Both the position numbers and the translations under genes were made by a program. This document shows, in pieces, positions 1-7,949 of a stretch of 64,000 nt of DNA; the stretch's first letter is position 1, and each line of letters opens with the position of its first letter. Source of the stretch: Streptomyces decoyicus. Lineage in GTDB: Bacteria > Actinomycetota > Actinomycetes > Streptomycetales > Streptomycetaceae. Under the pieces are notes generated by a model that worked only from the letters and a program-made list of their open reading frames with translations, was not told where the DNA came from and made no database searches. The stretch is from NCBI RefSeq assembly GCF_019880305.1, contig NZ_CP082301.1, positions 5,146,001-5,210,000 on the forward strand, read 5' to 3'.

Positions 1-40
1 CCTACTGCTGTGTGCTCAGCCCTACTGCTGTGTACCCAGC
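1..40. repeat. 20-bp tandem duplication spanning a stop codon
   Basis: Two adjacent copies of a 20-bp unit (1-20 and 21-40) differ at only three positions. The stop codon of the minus-strand gene ending at 22 lies in the second copy, and the first copy holds the same triplet at 2-4. It looks like slippage duplication of a gene end. More copies may lie left of the window. Confidence 0.75.
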
Positions 41-933
41 AGCGGCCGCAGCTCCTTCGGCAGCAGCTTTTCGCAGGACTTGCCGGACGACTGGGTCAGG
101 GCGTCGTTCACGCAGGTGAAGTAGTCGCGGTAGACGATCTGCACGGTGAAGGTCGCGGCCACCATCATCAGCGCCAGCGACGCGATCACCAGCCCCGCGA
201 TCGCCGCGGTGACCTGCGGCCGGGTGGTGCCGGTGCCGGGCGCGGCCGGGGCGCCGGGCTGCGATTCCGGGGCGGGCTGGGTGGTGGGGGCGGGGCGGCC
301 CTCCATGGCGGCGGTGGTGGCCGCGGCAGAGGCCTTCGCGGGGTTCGGCTTGGCGCGCAGCGAGCTGATGCCCCAGTAGATCGCCAGCACGCCCAGCAGC
401 AGGGCGACCTCCGGGAGGCTGAACAGCACGGAGAAGAACGACCACAGACCGGCGAGGAGTGCGTAGCGCGCCCGCCGCTGGGACGGGTCGGTGGGGTCCC
501 AGCGCAGCCCGCCGGGGTTGCCGGAACCACCGGGGCCGCTGTTCTGCTGGCCGTTGCGGCCGCCCGGCCGGGTGCCGAATCCGCCGCTCTGCCGGCCCGG
601 CTGCCGGGGGCTCCACTGGTTGCCCCAGCTCGGTGTCTGCTCGTCCTGCGGGGGCTCCTCCTCGCCGTCGTGGCCCTGGCCCGGGGTGTGGGCGCGGTGG
701 CGCGGGCGCCACTCCTGGTCGGGGGCGTCGGGCGGCGGCGGGGCGAAGGGGTTGTCCCGGTCGGAGTCCGGGGAGGCCGGGGCATCCGGGGCGTCGGGCT
801 CCGGGGACGAGGACGACGACTTGCGCTCACGCGGCAGCAGCACCACCCCGGGGGCGGTGGCGGGCTGGGGGAACCACCCAGCGGTAGCTGGGGGAGGGAG
901 CAGGAGGGCCGCGCGGCGGCGTCGGTCCGTCAT
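22..933 (-). CDS. Pro/Gly-rich integral membrane protein
   Basis: 303 residues. Residues 1-150 are a disordered Pro/Ser/Gly/Gln-rich tail. Two hydrophobic stretches follow at about 158-192 and a third at about 243-266. A short C-terminal tail carries two cysteines (274 and 287) that could form a disulfide if outside the cell. The ATG at 931-933 has a GGGGAAG ribosome site about 11 nt upstream. It is divergent from purN. The family resembles uncharacterised Streptomyces membrane proteins next to purNH; no function can be assigned. The long tail could scaffold or interact, which is inference only. Confidence 0.75.
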   Translation of the reverse strand: MTDRRRRAALLLPPPATAGWFPQPATAPGVVLLPRERKSSSSSPEPDAPDAPASPDSDRDNPFAPPPPDAPDQEWRPRHRAHTPGQGHDGEEEPPQDEQTPSWGNQWSPRQPGRQSGGFGTRPGGRNGQQNSGPGGSGNPGGLRWDPTDPSQRRARYALLAGLWSFFSVLFSLPEVALLLGVLAIYWGISSLRAKPNPAKASAAATTAAMEGRPAPTTQPAPESQPGAPAAPGTGTTRPQVTAAIAGLVIASLALMMVAATFTVQIVYRDYFTCVNDALTQSSGKSCEKLLPKELRPLLGTQQ

Positions 934-1177
934 CTGGAGTGTGTCTTCCCCTTGTCTCGTCCGTACGCGGGCCTCGCGACCGGCGCCCGGTTACCACGAA
1001 CTGCATGCAGTCTTACGCCTGACGCTACCTCCCGTGCCCGCCCCCGTCCCGCGGGGGCCGCTCGGTGTGCCGGTATCGTTGCTGACGGTCGGCGCCTTCG
1101 TAGGGTTCCCCGGATCTGCGGTACCCGCAGTCTTGTACGACCACACAAAGCACGCGAGATCGGAAAAGAGCCCCGCC
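934..1177. promoter_or_regulatory. Divergent promoter region upstream of purN
   Basis: This 244-bp gap between divergent genes must hold the purN promoter. It contains a perfect palindrome CTGCATGCAG (1001-1010) and a second dyad, CTGCGG-TAC-CCGCAG (1116-1130), about 50 bp before the purN start. Either could be an operator. No known purine-regulator box was recognised. Confidence 0.35.
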
Positions 1178-1873
1178 GTGGCTTCCTCCCCAGCCCCCGC
1201 CCAGCCCTCCCTTCCCCAGGCTCGCCCCGCGGACCGAGCAGGGGAGACCCCCCTCGGCCGCCCGGCCCGCATCGTCGTCCTCGTCTCCGGTTCCGGTACG
1301 AACCTCCAGGCGCTGCTGGACGCCATCGCGGAGGAGGGCCCGCAGGCGTACGGAGCCGAGATCGTGGCCGTCGGCGCCGACCGGGAGGCCATCGTGGGCC
1401 TGGAGCGCGCCGGGGCCGCGGGGCTCCCGACGTTCGTCTGCCGGGTCAAGGACTACGAAAGCCGCGCGGACTGGGATGCGGCGCTCACCGAAGCGATCGC
1501 CGCGTACGAGCCCGATCTGGTGGTCTCGGCCGGTTTCATGAAGATCCTGGGCAAGGAGTTCCTCGCCCGCTTCGGCGGCCGCACCGTCAATACCCACCCG
1601 GCGCTGCTGCCGAGTTTTCCCGGTGCCCATGGCGTGCGTGATGCGCTCGCGTACGGCGCAAAGGTCACCGGATGCACCGTTCACTTCGTCGACGACGGTG
1701 TCGACACCGGCCCGATCATCGCCCAGGGCGTGGTCGAGGTCCGGGATGAGGACGATGAATCCGCGCTGCACGAGCGCATCAAGGAAGTCGAGCGATCACT
1801 GCTCGTCGAGGTCGTGGGGCGTCTGGCCCGGCACGGCTACCGCATTGAGGGACGAAAGGTACGTATCTCGTGA
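1178..1873 (+). CDS. purN: Phosphoribosylglycinamide formyltransferase PurN
   Basis: 231 residues from GTG 1178, with a purine-rich AAAAGAG site just upstream. PurN transfers a formyl group from 10-formyl-tetrahydrofolate to GAR in purine synthesis (cytosol). Visible motifs are VLVSGSGTNLQALLDA near residue 30, NTHPALLPSFPGAHG (catalytic Asn/His region, about residue 133) and VHFVDDGVDTGPIIAQ with the conserved Asp. The first 28 residues are a Pro/Ala-rich extension, so a slightly later start is possible. The stop overlaps the purH start by 4 bp (GTGA), showing translational coupling. Confidence 0.96.
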   Translation: MASSPAPAQPSLPQARPADRAGETPLGRPARIVVLVSGSGTNLQALLDAIAEEGPQAYGAEIVAVGADREAIVGLERAGAAGLPTFVCRVKDYESRADWDAALTEAIAAYEPDLVVSAGFMKILGKEFLARFGGRTVNTHPALLPSFPGAHGVRDALAYGAKVTGCTVHFVDDGVDTGPIIAQGVVEVRDEDDESALHERIKEVERSLLVEVVGRLARHGYRIEGRKVRIS

Positions 1874-3435
1874 CCGCCACCGAAGGTACGAAGCGGCCCA
1901 TCCGCCGCGCTCTGGTCAGCGTCTATGACAAGTCCGGGCTGGAGGAGCTGGCGCAGGGGCTGCACGCGGCGGGCGTCCAGCTCGTCTCGACCGGGTCGAC
2001 GGCCGCGAAGATCGCCGGGGCCGGGGTGCCGGTCACCAAGGTCGAGGAGCTGACGGGTTTCCCCGAGTGCCTCGACGGCCGGGTCAAGACCCTGCACCCC
2101 AAGGTGCACGCCGGCATCCTGGCCGACCTCCGCCTGGAGGACCACCGCAGCCAGCTGGCCGATCTCGGTGTCGAGCCGTTCGACCTGGTGATCGTCAATC
2201 TCTACCCGTTCCGGGAGACCGTCGCCTCCGGCGCCACTCCCGACGAGTGTGTGGAGCAGATCGACATCGGCGGCCCGTCGATGGTCCGCGCCGCCGCCAA
2301 GAACCACCCGTCGGTGGCCGTGGTCGTCAACCCCGCCCGCTACGGCGATGTCCTGGAGGCCGTCACCGGCGGCGGCTTCGAACTGGACCGGCGCAAGCGG
2401 CTGGCGGCCGAGGCCTTCCAGCACACCGCGGCCTACGACGTGGCCGTCGCCTCCTGGTTCGCCGATGGCTACGCGGCCGCGGACGACTCCGCCTTCCCCG
2501 AGTTCCTCGGCGCCACCTACGCCCGCAAGAACGTCCTGCGCTACGGCGAGAACCCGCACCAGGGGGCCGCGCTGTACGTGGACGGCAGCGGCGGGCTCGC
2601 GGAGGCCGAGCAGCTGCACGGCAAGGAGATGTCGTACAACAACTACACGGACACCGACGCCGCGCGCCGGGCCGCGTACGACCACGCCGAGCCGTGCGTG
2701 GCGATCATCAAGCACGCCAACCCCTGCGGTATCGCGGTCGCCGCGGACATCGCCGAGGCGCATCGCAACGCGCACGCCTGTGACCCGCTCTCGGCGTTCG
2801 GCGGCGTCATCGCCGTCAACCGCCCGGTCTCCGTGGCGATGGCCGAGCAGGTCGCCGAGATCTTCACCGAGGTCATCGTGGCCCCCGGCTACGAGGACGG
2901 TGCGGTCGAGATCCTCGCCCGCAAGAAGAACATCCGGGTGCTGCGCTGCCCCGACGCGCCGTCGAACCCCGTGGAGGTCAAGCCCGTTGACGGCGGCGCC
3001 CTGCTCCAGGAGACCGACCGGCTCCAGGCCGGGGGCGACGACCCGGCCAACTGGACGTTGGCCAGCGGTGCCGCACTGTCCGACGGCGAGCTGGCCGAGC
3101 TGGCCTTCGCCTGGCGGGCCTGCCGCGCCGTGAAGTCCAACGCGATCCTGCTCGCCAAGGACGGCGCCACGGTCGGCGTCGGCATGGGCCAGGTCAACCG
3201 CGTGGACTCCGCGAAGCTGGCGGTGCAGCGTGCGGGCGAGGAGCGGGCGCGCGGCTCCTACGCCGCCTCCGACGCCTTCTTCCCGTTCCCCGACGGCTTC
3301 GAGGTGCTGGCCGAGGCCGGCGTCAAGGCCGTGGTCCAGCCGGGCGGTTCGGTCCGTGACGAGCTCGTCGTCGAGGCCGCCAAGAAGGCCGGCGTGACGA
3401 TGTACTTCACGGGGACCCGGCACTTCTTCCACTGA
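1870..3435 (+). CDS. purH: Bifunctional AICAR transformylase/IMP cyclohydrolase PurH
   Basis: 521 residues, the usual PurH length. It performs the last two steps to IMP: formylation of AICAR (ZMP) with 10-formyl-THF, then ring closure. The N-terminal MGS-like cyclohydrolase half shows RALVSVYDKSGLEELA, STGSTA and GRVKTLHPKVHAG. The transformylase half shows YGENPHQGAALY and KEMSYNNYTDTDAA. GTG start at 1870 overlaps the purN stop. A strong hairpin follows. ZMP, its substrate, is the precursor of ZTP, apparently sensed upstream of glyA in this same window. Confidence 0.97.
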   Translation: MTATEGTKRPIRRALVSVYDKSGLEELAQGLHAAGVQLVSTGSTAAKIAGAGVPVTKVEELTGFPECLDGRVKTLHPKVHAGILADLRLEDHRSQLADLGVEPFDLVIVNLYPFRETVASGATPDECVEQIDIGGPSMVRAAAKNHPSVAVVVNPARYGDVLEAVTGGGFELDRRKRLAAEAFQHTAAYDVAVASWFADGYAAADDSAFPEFLGATYARKNVLRYGENPHQGAALYVDGSGGLAEAEQLHGKEMSYNNYTDTDAARRAAYDHAEPCVAIIKHANPCGIAVAADIAEAHRNAHACDPLSAFGGVIAVNRPVSVAMAEQVAEIFTEVIVAPGYEDGAVEILARKKNIRVLRCPDAPSNPVEVKPVDGGALLQETDRLQAGGDDPANWTLASGAALSDGELAELAFAWRACRAVKSNAILLAKDGATVGVGMGQVNRVDSAKLAVQRAGEERARGSYAASDAFFPFPDGFEVLAEAGVKAVVQPGGSVRDELVVEAAKKAGVTMYFTGTRHFFH

Positions 3436-3447
3436 GCCGGCACCAGC

Positions 3448-3485
3448 GCAAAGGGCCGCACCCCGGCTGGGGTGCGGCCCTTTGC
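3448..3485 (+). terminator. purH terminator (17-bp perfect stem)
   Basis: A perfect 17-bp stem (3448-3464 with 3469-3485) closes on a 4-nt loop, 12 bp after the purH stop. It lies between convergent genes, so it probably ends transcription from both sides. Confidence 0.9.
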
Positions 3486-3502
3486 CGCGCTGTACCGGAA
3501 GG

Positions 3503-4069
3503 TCAGTAACGCGGCCTGTTGAACCAGTGGTTGCTCTCGTCCTTGGAGACGAAGACCACGACCAGGATGCCCAGGATCGTGTGGACCAGGCCGATCGGGA
3601 AGCTGAACAGGCTCAGCATGATGGTGGCGACACCGAAGACGATGGTGCCGACCCGGACCCCGCTGCCGCCGTTGGCGAACTGGAGGGCCAGCGTGATCGC
3701 GGCCGCGGTGAAGATCACGATGAGCACGATCACCGCGATCAGCAGACCCTTGCCGATGTTGATCGCCGTGACGTCCTCGGTCTGGGCGTACGGCGAGACG
3801 TTGTGCGAGGCCTTGCTGACGCCGCCGAGCCCCATCACCGCGAGGATCAGGCCGATGACGTTCAGCCCGGAGAGCACGAACAGCATCACCCGGGCGGCCT
3901 TGGCCCCGCCGGGCATCACCGTCGGGTAGGGCATCTGCATACCGGGCATCCCACCGCCGCCCGGGTACGGGCCGTACTGCGGCATCTGCTGCGGCTGCTG
4001 CTGGGGGTAGCCGTACCCGGGCTGCTGACCCGGCTGCTGACCGTAAGGGTTCTGGTTGGGATAGCTCAC
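3503..4069 (-). CDS. Small membrane protein with Gln/Pro/Tyr-rich N-terminus
   Basis: 188 residues. Residues 1-53 are a disordered Gln/Pro/Gly/Tyr segment (PYGQQPGQQPGYGYPQQ). About four hydrophobic spans follow (roughly residues 60-80, 105-130, 138-160 and 162-176), and it ends in a charged tail. The same YGQQP-type tail appears on the neighbouring RDD protein, so the two may share a partner or location (inference). The family is uncharacterised in Streptomyces. The ATG is chosen because the tail begins there. Confidence 0.75.
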   Translation of the reverse strand: MSYPNQNPYGQQPGQQPGYGYPQQQPQQMPQYGPYPGGGGMPGMQMPYPTVMPGGAKAARVMLFVLSGLNVIGLILAVMGLGGVSKASHNVSPYAQTEDVTAINIGKGLLIAVIVLIVIFTAAAITLALQFANGGSGVRVGTIVFGVATIMLSLFSFPIGLVHTILGILVVVFVSKDESNHWFNRPRY

Positions 4070-4188
4070 GAGCGGCGTCCTTCAAGCGTCTTGAGCGGAT
4101 ATCAGCGAAGTAAGCGATGGAGGGGACGGTAAGCCACGAGGGTTCCGTTCTGATCCGCGGGGCGGGGGCCCGCCGGCTTACAGCGCCG

Positions 4189-4266
4189 CGAAGGCCCCGG
4201 TCGCGCTGTTGCGAGGGGGCCTTCGGGGAGTGGTGCAGAGCGGGCAGGCCCCTTCAGGGTCTGCCC
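4189..4266 (-). terminator. Two hairpins downstream of the RDD gene
   Basis: Reading on the minus strand, the first hairpin (4242-4266) starts about 10 bp after the stop, with 10-nt arms holding one G-T pair. The second (4189-4225) has a perfect 10-bp stem. Together they are a likely double terminator. Confidence 0.65.
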
Positions 4267-4276
4267 ACTGACCGGA

Positions 4277-5059
4277 TTACTGGGTCTTGACGACCACGGT
4301 GCCGACGATCTTGTCGGCGAACGTCTGGGACTTCTCGTCCCACAGCGGCCACCAGTAGCCGAGACCGCACAGCGGGCCGTCCACGGCGTGGCAGAGCTTG
4401 CGCACGAAGGCCATACCGAAGCCGATCGGCTGGCCGGTCGTCTCCTTGACCAGGCGGATGTTCATCGCCTTCTTGCCCGGCGTCTGGCCCGTCTTGCCCT
4501 CCTTGGCGCACACGAAGAGGGCGGCGCCGAGCGTGACCAGGCCGGCCAGCGTGATCAGGATGAGGGCGAAGACCGGCATGGCGCTGCTGGACGCCGAGCT
4601 GTAGGCGTCCGAGATGCACTGGGTGTCGCCGGGCGCGCAGCTCGACGTGTCGATCGAGGTCGAGGAGGCGGAGCTCGCCGCCACGGCGAAGGCAATGCCG
4701 TACAGAATGCCCGGAACCACGCCGATGACCAGGCCGTCGAGGAGGGCGGCGCCCACGCGCGCGCCCCAGCTCGCGTAACCCGTCGGCATGCCCATGCCCG
4801 GCATACCGGGCTGGCCGTAGGGGGCCGCCGGCTGCTGCGGGTAGCCGTAGCCCTGCTGCTGCGGGACCTGCTGCTGGGGGTAGCCGTAGCCCTGCTGCTG
4901 CGGGGCCTGCTGGGGGTAGCCGTAGCCGGGCTGGCCCTGCGGCGGGACCGGGGGCTGCTGGCCGTACGGACCCTGCGGCGCCTGCGGCTGCTGGCCGTAC
5001 GGGCCCTGCGGCGCCTGCGGCTGCTGGCCGTAGGGGTTGTTCGGGTCGCCGAAGCTCAT
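4277..5059 (-). CDS. RDD family membrane protein
   Basis: 260 residues from the ATG at 5059, preceded by GGAGGA at 9-nt spacing; an upstream in-frame start would add 43 unrelated residues. Residues 1-100 are a Gln/Pro/Tyr/Gly-rich disordered tail built of repeated YGQQPQAP and YGYPQQ units. The C-terminal 150 residues are an RDD domain: the opening WGARVGAALLDG with its Arg and Asp, then two or three spans, the GQTPGKKAMNIRLV motif, and the usual tail. RDD proteins are proposed ion/proton antiporters or accessory membrane proteins, but this one's role is unknown. Two cysteines lie in the external loop. Confidence 0.85.
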   Translation of the reverse strand: MSFGDPNNPYGQQPQAPQGPYGQQPQAPQGPYGQQPPVPPQGQPGYGYPQQAPQQQGYGYPQQQVPQQQGYGYPQQPAAPYGQPGMPGMGMPTGYASWGARVGAALLDGLVIGVVPGILYGIAFAVAASSASSTSIDTSSCAPGDTQCISDAYSSASSSAMPVFALILITLAGLVTLGAALFVCAKEGKTGQTPGKKAMNIRLVKETTGQPIGFGMAFVRKLCHAVDGPLCGLGYWWPLWDEKSQTFADKIVGTVVVKTQ

Positions 5060-5301
5060 CTGCTGTTTTCCTCCGTTGGGTGACTGCTGCACGACGCGGC
5101 GTGACGCGGAGGAAAAACAGGATTCACTGGCCACCCCCCGGACGAAGCCTGCGGCACTGCCCGTCAATAGTTCTAGTTGCGCATTCACTCTGTCCAGTCA
5201 AGGTCCCCAGCTGTTGTCCAAGTGCAATGATCAATTCCGGCCACGGAGGCTTCGCGCGCCCTGATTGGAACGTCACCGCCCTCATCCGGGAGGATGGGGG
5301 C

Positions 5302-6156
5302 ATGACTGCCCAGATTCTGGATGGCAAGGCCACCGCAGCCGCTATCAAGTCCGAGCTCACCACCCGCGTCGAGGCGCTGAAGGCCAAGGGTGTGCAGCCC
5401 GGCCTGGGCACCCTCCTGGTGGGCGACGACCCGGGCAGCCGCTGGTACGTCAACGGCAAGCACCGCGACTGCGCTCAGGTCGGTATCGCCTCGATCCAGC
5501 GGGAACTGCCGGAAACCGCCACCCAGGAAGAGATCGAGGCGGTCGTACGGGAGCTGAACGAGGACCCGGCCTGCACCGGCTACATCGTCCAACTCCCGCT
5601 CCCCAAGGGCATCGACGCCAACCGTGTCCTGGAACTGATGGATCCGGCCAAGGACGCCGACGGGCTTCACCCGATGAGCCTGGGCCGGTTGGTACTCGGC
5701 ATCGAGGGCCCGCTGCCGTGCACCCCGTACGGCATCGTCCAGCTGCTGCGGCGGCACGACGTCGAGATCAAGGGCGCGCACGTGGTGGTCGTCGGCCGCG
5801 GGATCACCATCGGCCGCCCGATGCCGCTGGTGCTGACCCGCAAGTCCGAGAACGCCACGGTGACCCAGTGCCACACCGGCACCCGCGATCTGTCCGCGCA
5901 CCTCAAGCAGGCCGACATCGTCGTCGCCGCGGCCGGTGTGCCGCACATCATCAAGCCCGAGGACATCAAGCCCGGCGCGGCGGTCCTGGACGTCGGCGTC
6001 AGCCGTGACGAGGCGGGCAAGATCGTCGGCGATGTGCACCCGGGTGTCGCCGAGGTGGCCGGCTGGGTCGCGCCCAACCCCGGCGGCGTCGGTCCGATGA
6101 CCCGCGCCCAGCTGCTGGTCAATGTCGTCGAGGCCGCCGAGCGCGCGGCCGGCTGA
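5302..6156 (+). CDS. folD: Methylenetetrahydrofolate dehydrogenase/cyclohydrolase FolD
   Basis: 284 residues from ATG 5302, with GGGAGG just upstream. It interconverts 5,10-methylene-THF and 10-formyl-THF, making NADPH. The catalytic YVNGKHRDCAQVGI (Tyr and Lys of the Y-x3-K motif), the substrate loop YIVQLPLPKGI, the NADP loop VGRGITIGRP and the signature PNPGGVGPMT are all present. Its product, 10-formyl-THF, feeds PurN and PurH encoded just upstream. No riboswitch was recognised in its leader. Confidence 0.97.
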   Translation: MTAQILDGKATAAAIKSELTTRVEALKAKGVQPGLGTLLVGDDPGSRWYVNGKHRDCAQVGIASIQRELPETATQEEIEAVVRELNEDPACTGYIVQLPLPKGIDANRVLELMDPAKDADGLHPMSLGRLVLGIEGPLPCTPYGIVQLLRRHDVEIKGAHVVVVGRGITIGRPMPLVLTRKSENATVTQCHTGTRDLSAHLKQADIVVAAAGVPHIIKPEDIKPGAAVLDVGVSRDEAGKIVGDVHPGVAEVAGWVAPNPGGVGPMTRAQLLVNVVEAAERAAG

Positions 6157-6221
6157 TCGCGCGGGACCTGAGACCCTTGTCTTTGACAGACGGATCCGGA
6201 CACCGGAAGGGACTGCCAGCC

Positions 6222-6650
6222 ATGGGTGCCGAAGCGCATTCGGACGGGGCCTCCGAGCCGCAGCGCACCTCGCGCCGCTTTCCGACGCTGACCCGCGACA
6301 CCGCCCGGCCCGAAGGCGGCGGGCGGGCCGTCTCGGGCGGCTTCCCCGCGCCCGCCCGGCAATGGCCGCTGCTCACGGTCATGGGCGGGGTGGCGGCCGG
6401 GCTGCTCCTCGTGGCGCTCGACGCGTTCCGCATCGGAGCCTTGGTGATCGGGCTCTCCCTGCTGGCCGGGGCGGTGCTGCGGTGGGCGCTGCCGTCGGTG
6501 GGGATGCTGGCCGTGCGCTCCCGCTTCACCGACATGGCGACGTACGGGGTGCTCGGCTTCGTGATCGTGATGCTGTCCCTGATGGTCCAGCCCAAGCCGT
6601 GGATCCACATCCCGTTCCTGGACGACATCGTCCACTTCACCGTGCGCTGA
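6222..6650 (+). CDS. DUF3017 membrane protein
   Basis: 142 residues from ATG 6222, with GGAAGG upstream; a TTG start at 6177 would add 15 residues. A charged, disordered N-terminus of about 45 residues is followed by three hydrophobic spans (WPLLTVMGGVAAGLLLVAL, a second through VIGLSLLAGAVLRWALP, a third through YGVLGFVIVMLSLMV). It ends FLDDIVHFTVR. DUF3017 genes typically sit directly after folD in Streptomyces. Function unknown. The stop codon lies in a short tandem repeat. Confidence 0.82.
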   Translation: MGAEAHSDGASEPQRTSRRFPTLTRDTARPEGGGRAVSGGFPAPARQWPLLTVMGGVAAGLLLVALDAFRIGALVIGLSLLAGAVLRWALPSVGMLAVRSRFTDMATYGVLGFVIVMLSLMVQPKPWIHIPFLDDIVHFTVR

Positions 6651-6686
6651 GCTTCTCCGTGCGTTTGAGCTTCACCATGCGCTGAG
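6635..6686. repeat. Degenerate 17/18-bp triplication spanning the DUF3017 stop
   Basis: Three adjacent units (6635-6651, 6652-6669, 6670-6686) share the pattern CTTCwCCrTGCGyTkAG. The first unit contains the real stop TGA at 6648-6650; the others repeat the end of the gene untranslated. Confidence 0.75.
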
Positions 6687-6696
6687 CGCTTCGTGA

Positions 6697-6736
6697 CGGC
6701 GGCCCGTCCTCTCCTCCGGGAGAAGGCGGGCCGCCG
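6697..6736 (+). terminator. folD-DUF3017 terminator
   Basis: A 10-bp GC-rich stem (6697-6706 with 6727-6736) with a 20-nt loop follows the DUF3017 gene. Confidence 0.7.
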
Positions 6737-6881
6737 CTGTGCTGTGCCGGGGTACCGAACGGGGGGCGGGGCGGCGCACGCACCACGGCGGAGGCGGCGC
6801 GGGGCGGGCCGTGCGGCCCGTGGGTGTGCCACCGGCCGTGCTTCCACCCGCCGGTGCCGGGCCCTGACCGCCGCCGCGCGG

Positions 6882-6903
6882 AAACGGTAAAACGGCGAAA
6901 CGG
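6882..6903 (+). promoter_or_regulatory. Three AAACGG direct repeats before the HTH cluster
   Basis: AAACGG occurs at 6882-6887, 6890-6895 and 6898-6903 with an exact 8-bp period, about 65 bp before the first HTH-membrane gene. It could be a binding site for the encoded HTH or a promoter element. No other gene was seen in 6737-6968. Confidence 0.35.
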
Positions 6904-6968
6904 AGGTCGCGTCCGCGCCATCATCGGCGGCACAGGGGGCTCAGGGCCTCGGGGGAGAACGAACGCGT

Positions 6969-7949
6969 ATGGGGTGGAACATGTCGCGTTGGAAAGGGCT
7001 GCCCGCATCACTGGACCACCGGGTGCGGCACCTGATCGTCCAGTTACGGAGGTTGAAGGACCACAGCGGGCTGAGCCTGGCCGCGCTCGCCGCCAGGACC
7101 TCGTACAGCAAGTCGTCCTGGGAGCGCTATCTCAACGGCAAGAAGCTGCCGCCGCGCGCTGCCGTGGAGGCGCTGGCCCGGGTCTGCGAGGCCGATGTGC
7201 CCCGGCTGCTGGCGCTCCAGGAGGTCGCCGCGCAGGCCTGGAACGCGGAACGGCCGGGGCCGCCACCGCAACCGGGGGCGGAGCGGGACGGGCCGTACGG
7301 GCGGGATGGGCAGGACGGGGAGAACGGGGGAGACGGGCGGCACGGGCAGGACGGGGGAGACGGGCAGAACGGCCGGGACCGGCAGGCCGAGCAGACTGAG
7401 AAGGCCGAGAAGGCCGAGAAGGCCGAGAAGGCCGAGAAGGCCGAGAAGGCCGAGAAGGCCGAGAAGGCCGTCCCCGCCACCGCCGCACCGTCCGCGTCCG
7501 GCCGCAGCATGCCGCTCGGGCCGCTCCTCCTGGGCGCGCTGACCGTGCTCGTCGCGGCCGGTGCGGTGCTGTTGGTGGCCCGGCTCTGGCAGGACGCCAA
7601 CGGCATCGGGCGCGGCGCGGGCGCCGCGATGACCACCGGGGGCACCGGTGTTGCACCGGCGTTCACCCACCGCCCGGGGGAGGCCTTCGGCTGCCATGTC
7701 CAGCGCCGGGCGGGCGCCCTGTATGCCGGGCACAGCCGTACGGACACCGCGGTCCTGGGCAGCGGCGCGTCGGGCTGGGACGTCGTCGAGGCACAGTGCC
7801 TGCTGCGCCACCAGGGCTACGACCCGGGCGGGGTGGACGGCATCGTCGGCGGGAGGACCGTACGCGCCGTCAAGCGCCTGCAGGCCAGGTTCAAGCTGCC
7901 CACGGACGGGATCGTGGGCCCCGACACCTGGAAGGTGCTGCGCCGGTGA
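6969..7949 (+). CDS. HTH-transmembrane-peptidoglycan-binding protein
   Basis: 326 residues. HTH (Xre-like) at about 20-75 with SYSKSSWERYLNGKKLPP. A Gly/Asp/Asn-rich segment at 105-140 is followed by eight perfect EKA repeats (144-167; DNA 7398-7469, 9-bp unit). One membrane span lies at about 184-206, and a C-terminal PG_binding_1 domain at 272-326 (QGYDPGGVDGIVGGRTVRAVKRLQ). Topology predicts the HTH inside and the wall-binding domain outside, a possible one-component wall sensor (inference). ATG 6969 has GGGGGAG 11 nt upstream; ATG 6981 is an alternative. The stop overlaps the next gene by 4 bp. Confidence 0.8.
   Translation: MGWNMSRWKGLPASLDHRVRHLIVQLRRLKDHSGLSLAALAARTSYSKSSWERYLNGKKLPPRAAVEALARVCEADVPRLLALQEVAAQAWNAERPGPPPQPGAERDGPYGRDGQDGENGGDGRHGQDGGDGQNGRDRQAEQTEKAEKAEKAEKAEKAEKAEKAEKAVPATAAPSASGRSMPLGPLLLGALTVLVAAGAVLLVARLWQDANGIGRGAGAAMTTGGTGVAPAFTHRPGEAFGCHVQRRAGALYAGHSRTDTAVLGSGASGWDVVEAQCLLRHQGYDPGGVDGIVGGRTVRAVKRLQARFKLPTDGIVGPDTWKVLRR

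Noticed and set aside
1837..3432. 531-codon minus-strand frame opposite purH
   Set aside because: Antisense shadow of purH; no family features.
5060..5301. Possible ZTP or other riboswitch before folD
   Set aside because: The conserved CGACTGGCG and CCGCCTGGGCA elements are absent from this leader and from that of purN.
5774..5830. FolD NADP loop GRG instead of the GRS of enterobacterial FolD
   Set aside because: To my knowledge Gly is common at this place in actinobacterial FolD, so it is not a defect.
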